Of a stretch of DNA of 64,000 nt, positions 59,881 to 64,000 are shown in pieces. Below the pieces are notes generated by a model. It saw nothing but the letters and a program-made list of their open reading frames with translations. It had not been told where the DNA came from and ran no database searches. This DNA comes from Achatina immaculata (Eukaryota > Mollusca > Gastropoda > Stylommatophora > Achatinidae), in NCBI GenBank assembly GCA_009760885.1, contig CM019713.1, positions 29,816,927 to 29,880,926 on the forward strand. The letters run 5' to 3'. The number at the start of each line of letters is the position of its first letter. The stretch's first letter is position 1. Made by a program: the position numbers and the translations under genes.

Positions 59881-60779
59881 ACAATTACAGTTAGTGTTGA
59901 TTGCTACACGTTTCTGGGCTACAGAAGTAGGTCAGAGTTTTTAAGCAGACAGATCTATGTTCCCTGTCTCACAAAGACTATATTAAAATAAACCAAGTTC
60001 TGAAAAGATATATTCTAATTCCCTCCCCCACGGGCGCTTAAAAAAAAAAAAATTCCCCTGTTGGGACGTGCGCTCCACGTTCAGAAACACTGCTGTAAAA
60101 GACATGAGTGTCTCCTGAATGGTACGTTATGGGTTCTTACACCATCCTGCTTACTTGACTTGCCGACGATACTTTAAACAGAAATATATAATAGTATGCA
60201 CTTGTAGAACAGAAGGTCATTATTTGTCAACGTTCGAGCATCCCGGCTAGAAATTACGTGTACTTTTGGTCTACAATATATGTATGCTTCTCCTTCTCTT
60301 ATATCCCCACCCCCCAATTCGCAAATGTCTAGTGGTGTTGCACTTAGGATGAGAATTCAAGCCGATGCTCAAAGCACAGGAAACGGTAAGGTCCGTGTTC
60401 TTTCGGGAGGGGGCGGTATACAAGCCCAGCCCGCGTACTCAGTGAAGACAGCCCTATGACTATGTAAGCAACTATTAGCACTCATCCTTGTATACCGGAA
60501 ACCGGTATACTGTACTCTATATGCGATGACTTTAGTTTTAGATGGGTTCGTTATAAATTTAGAATTAATATGGTGTCACTTTGATTGCCATAGAGGTAAC
60601 ATGGTTAGGTTTGTCTGTTGATGATTTCTTTCTGTCTGCGAAATTACGCGTAGAAATGACACAAGAATAAAGAAGTCCGTTACTAATAGAAACATCAACA
60701 AATTATACAGCAGAAGTACAAGCCCTACTAGAACCCACAACGACAATGGTGAAACTTTAGTGCGCTTAGGCATCGATGC
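59881..60779. other. No gene recognised
   Basis: Mixed sequence with gggcggtatacaagcccagc near 60414; no element identified. The minus-strand ORF at 60576-60794 is discussed under rejected items. Confidence 0.35.
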
Positions 60780-61010
60780 CAGTATCTCCCACAAATACGG
60801 TGGCTGGTCTCAGGTACTGAGAATCGCGTTAGAGTTTCTCCGGTAGGAGGTTGTGGTCAGGCCAGGTCCTTTGCCTGAGCGGGTTGTGTAGATGGCAACT
60901 CTGGAAGATGTGATGTGGTGTCTGTTGTTGTCTGCCGCATGGTCTATTGGGCCAATCTTTAGCTTCAGTGGAGTAACAAAGACTCAGAACACAGTGTTCT
61001 TCCCATGAGA
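60780..61010 (-). mobile_element. LINE 3' end (RNase-H-type LINE relative)
   Basis: Minus strand reads PCGRQQQTPHHIFQSCHLHN then LRQRTWPDHNLLPEKL, the zinc-knuckle-like C-terminus of I/Jockey-type LINE ORFs, comparable to CTCAQVPQTVEHILQNC in family F. One stop follows LPEKL. Confidence 0.75.
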
Positions 61011-62904
61011 CTGCATTTCATTTCCAGCCAGTGCTGTGGTGTAAACCATGAAACTTGATAGTCAGAAAGAAAATCCACTAGAGACTTTCCTCTTAATTGT
61101 ACACACTTACTGGCATTTATTCTCTTTTGTTGTTATTAATAGCTAGAAACAATGAAACTTTTACCCAGCAAATGGAGAGAGCATGATAGGTATGGTTTTA
61201 GTCTCGAAGATTTATAGAGCAAACATTTGAAACGGTAGAGAAAAATACAATAATAAGATAATGATTGGATGCAGAAGAATTAGTGAGGTTTCATCGAGGT
61301 AGACCAAATTGTGGATTGTGGTCGTAGGTTCTGAGGTCATGCCCATAGACATGCATCTTTTTCTTTTTTTTTTTTTAGACAAAAATTTACACGGGATAGT
61401 TAAAAGTAAATACGGAGATGAGAGAAGAATTTATCATGTCTACAAGAGACTACTTATTGAATTTGAGGTGTTGACGTGATAAATTTGAAAGTCACTGATG
61501 AAAAGAAATTTGTATAATTAAAAACTAAGAGATGGAATGTAGAAGTAAAGTGAATGACTGTACCATCTCATCATCATCATTCTCATGTACTATGACGGGC
61601 AGCGTGGGCGGTAATACTCCTCCACGAATGTCGGTCATTTTCTCCTTCTCTTACACCCCCCCCCCCCCCAAAAGAAAAAAAATTCGCAAATTTTACATTT
61701 ATGTGTAACTCTGTTGATGATTTTTTTCCATACCACAATGTCAGGACTTTTAAACATCTGTTCCATCGGTCTTCCTCTGTCTCTCCTGTTTCAGTTTTCC
61801 CCATTGTTATGATGTTCTCCAGTTATTCTCTTCTCATCACATGCCCCAAAAATGATAATTGCATTTTCCTTACCTTTTATACTACTTTTTTTTTTGTTAG
61901 CTTGTCTCAAACATTGCTAATTCGTTACCTTGACTGTCCTTGACCTTCATTCTTCTCAGGAACCACATCTCTGTTGCCTCCAATAATTTACTTATTATTT
62001 ACAGTCCATGATTAATATTCGTAAAGCACAATAGGTTCAATATAGTACTGTAATAATTTCTTTCTCACATTCAGCGACAAAGACTGTCTAGTAATAAATT
62101 TTCCGTTACAAATTGGAAGAATCAGGAGATGATATGGTTTTTTTTTCACTGTAATGGTTTACTGACTTTCCGTCCCTTATATTCAGTTTCACTGTAATGT
62201 TTTACTGGCTTTCCGTCCCATATATTCTGCTTCACTGTAATGGTTTACTGACTTTTCGTCTCATATATTGAGTACTTCAGTATCTTATCTGGCGTTAAGG
62301 TTGCTTGCAATTTTTTTGTGTTGAAGTTGTACAGTAGTGGATTGTAGAACTGCTATAGGTTGATCTCAAATTAACTGAAGAGTAAAAAAAAAAATTGCTC
62401 CTGACATTTGCTTTATGGAAGCTGGTTCTGACATAGGTGATGTATGTTGGCAAGCACTCTATAAACTGATTAGTAATACAAATCTGTGAACAGATTTATA
62501 TTTTAAAAAAATTACTTTCACGTGAAAATCTGTCTCATTTGCGTGAGAATAAAGCTCGAATTCACAGCAGTTGGAAAACAAACACTAGCTCTGCTGTAAG
62601 TCACATATGTGATAGAACAACAATAATTACACATACGCTTCCCGCTTCACTTATTCTTCTTTCGTAGTACCCCCCCCCCCCTTTTTTTTTTACATAAAAA
62701 ACGAACATTATACCAGTTTTAAAACCGCCGATTCGAAACAATCAGTTATAAATACATATCCCACTGTAGTATAACATGCCGTGAGTTATAAATAGCACAT
62801 TACCCTATTTACGCGCTATATTTGAACGTCCCGTACATTTTTTATGCAAAACTAGAACTTAGAAATAATTAGTAAAGATATTAGTAATTAGTAAAGAATA
62901 TATA
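61011..62904. other. No gene; weak LINE remnant and short repeats
   Basis: Minus strand 61580-61900 reads RDRGRPMEQMFK and NDRHSWRSITAHAARHST, like the worn end of a LINE ORF. A 46-bp unit (ttcactgtaatggtttactg) repeats three times at 62140-62270. C and T homopolymers at 61647-61670 and 62670-62691. Confidence 0.4.
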
Positions 62905-63215
62905 TGCAGGAAACGCTCTACTGTAGAGAGCGGAACAACAACATAACTGCTTCAGATCATCAGAGAAAGTAAACCCCCCCCCCCCCCCAACCAGACAAGT
63001 GTTTCGGCCCTATTAAATACTTCGTTTGTCACAACCAATACCGGTCCTCCGTAGATAAATCGCTAGGATGCACCGCGAAATACAGTACCAACTGGAAGAT
63101 CGCGGGTTCAATTCTAGGTGGGGGGGGGGGGGGGGAAGGGAAGCAACAACTCACAAGACTTCTCTCCATCCCTCCTTAGAGTGTCAGTTCTCAGTGCTTG
63201 TTTTGCATATATAAA
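62905..63215. mobile_element. Composite SINE-like element (SINE-2), copy 2
   Basis: Same outer start as 6271-6600 (ctctactgtagagagcggaa). The inner part reads GATCGCGGGTTCAATTCTAG (box B-like) on the plus strand followed by a 16-18 base G run. Confidence 0.6.
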
Positions 63216-63429
63216 GATCTTTAATCACCACACTGACAGGGACGTTCATAGTAATAAAACAAAATGTCTCTAATAGACGTCACTAGGAAGGTCAACATAA
63301 ATCCGTGTTTACAACGTGGCGTGTCAACTTATTTGTATGCAGGCAATCATCAACAGTACAAAGTAGTTATTCACAGTTTTGTGAGCCTGAAAGCGGTGGC
63401 AGATGAAAAAAGTCTATTCACGGGGTCCC

Positions 63430-63620
63430 GGATAATAGATGTCAGGTAGAAAAGTTACGTTCGGTGGCAGTCCCAAATTAGTCTTCGCGTCGCGTTATTT
63501 GGTGACGCAATACCCACGAGAGGGGAACCCGCCGAGCTTCGATCATAGAAGTGACAGCGAATATGGCTAAATAGGGCGAGGCAAACAACTAGGCCACTAG
63601 CAGGTGAGGGCAAACAATCG
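63430..63620. promoter_or_regulatory. CpG-rich patch, possible promoter or first exon
   Basis: About 15 CpG in under 200 bases (for example ttcgcgtcgcg, acccgccgagcttcgatc) in an otherwise CpG-poor window. A plus-strand CTAGCAG|gtgagg donor-like site lies at its end. It could be an unmethylated promoter, of KRIT1 or of a divergent neighbour; no ORF supports either. Confidence 0.35.
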
Positions 63621-64000
63621 TCCTCCCCCTCCCCCCCCACACACACACACGATGGGGGGAAAACAAATTAAGGTCTTCAAACAAATTAAGCGTGTCAGTT
63701 TCTTTTACAGTTAAAACCATAAGCTGTTTCCAATAACATAGCGTGAGGATGTGTATTTCTTGTTTTGTCTTGTCTGTTTGTTTTTGACAAAGACATTTTT
63801 GTCGAAATATGTGGTTGTTTTCCATTATCGTTTTTTTTTTCATTACCCTTTTTGTTATCTCATATTGCTGGCTCCCACCCCCTACTTTCACCTACTATCT
63901 GTAAAACTTTTCGCATCCTTACCTATCGAATGCTTTGACCTGAACTTTACTAAAGTACACAACGATACTGATGATGACAATTTCTTATTTGGCATTTTCC
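63621..64000. other. No gene recognised
   Basis: C homopolymer with a short (CA)n run at 63626-63650, then AT-rich sequence to the window end. Confidence 0.35.

Noticed and set aside
60576..60794. Minus-strand ORF with a strong hydrophobic stretch (LWVLVGLVLLLYNLLMFLLV), a possible membrane-anchor exon
   Set aside because: It begins within the 3' end of a LINE ORF read in another frame (60780-61010) and runs into AT-rich sequence; hydrophobicity follows from T-rich codons.

Overview
Eukaryotic (animal) nuclear DNA: AT-rich, CpG-poor, intron-rich and heavily loaded with transposons and minisatellites. The one host gene I can support is a homologue of KRIT1 (CCM1, Krev-interaction-trapped 1) on the minus strand. 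I assembled it from 17 spliced coding exons between 45074 (ATG) and 860 (stop). KRIT1 is animal-specific. Together with several non-LTR families bearing 'GKRKRGRP'-type tails, mariner elements and minisatellite-filled introns, it suggests a marine invertebrate, perhaps a mollusc or another lophotrochozoan; the taxon is inference only.

The predicted KRIT1 product is about 757 residues (human about 736) and follows the family order: N-terminal Nudix-like domain (exons 1-4), NPxY/F linker (exons 5-6), ankyrin repeats (exons 7-9) and FERM F1-F2-F3 (exons 10-17). Junctions have GT donors and AG acceptors. Reading phase is kept at every junction except exon 14/15. The third NPxF motif of vertebrate KRIT1 reads NQHW here.

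The introns hold most of the sequence. 1-7 kb: CR1/L2-like tail, a 39/36-bp minisatellite, a composite SINE-like element. 7.86-12.63 kb: a complete but gene-less LTR element (two 641-bp LTRs, 4-bp target duplication). 13-20 kb: RTE-like LINE copies and a TTAA-flanked piggyBac-like MITE sitting inside a 39-bp array. 22-27 kb: five unrelated minisatellites, four of them making up most of one intron. 27.6-28.9 and 33.5-34.9 kb: two full-length mariner/Tc1-type elements. 37-40 kb: two more minisatellites. 40.8-42.8 kb: hAT-, pogo- and piggyBac-like MITEs.

Upstream of the KRIT1 ATG (45-64 kb) I see almost only transposons. A 6.4-kb LINE is broken by three nested insertions (47.4-53.9 kb). A second LINE with an APE endonuclease carries a GA-tailed LINE inside it (56.8-59.7 kb). 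A short CpG-rich patch lies near 63.5 kb. Two insertions inside the nest and two tip-only insertions elsewhere keep 10-11 bp target duplications. An unnamed approximately 0.9-kb repeat family shares its 3' tail with an RNase-H-bearing LINE, which suggests a SINE/LINE mobilisation pair.

No CRISPR array, bacterial operon, rRNA gene or intact tRNA gene is visible.
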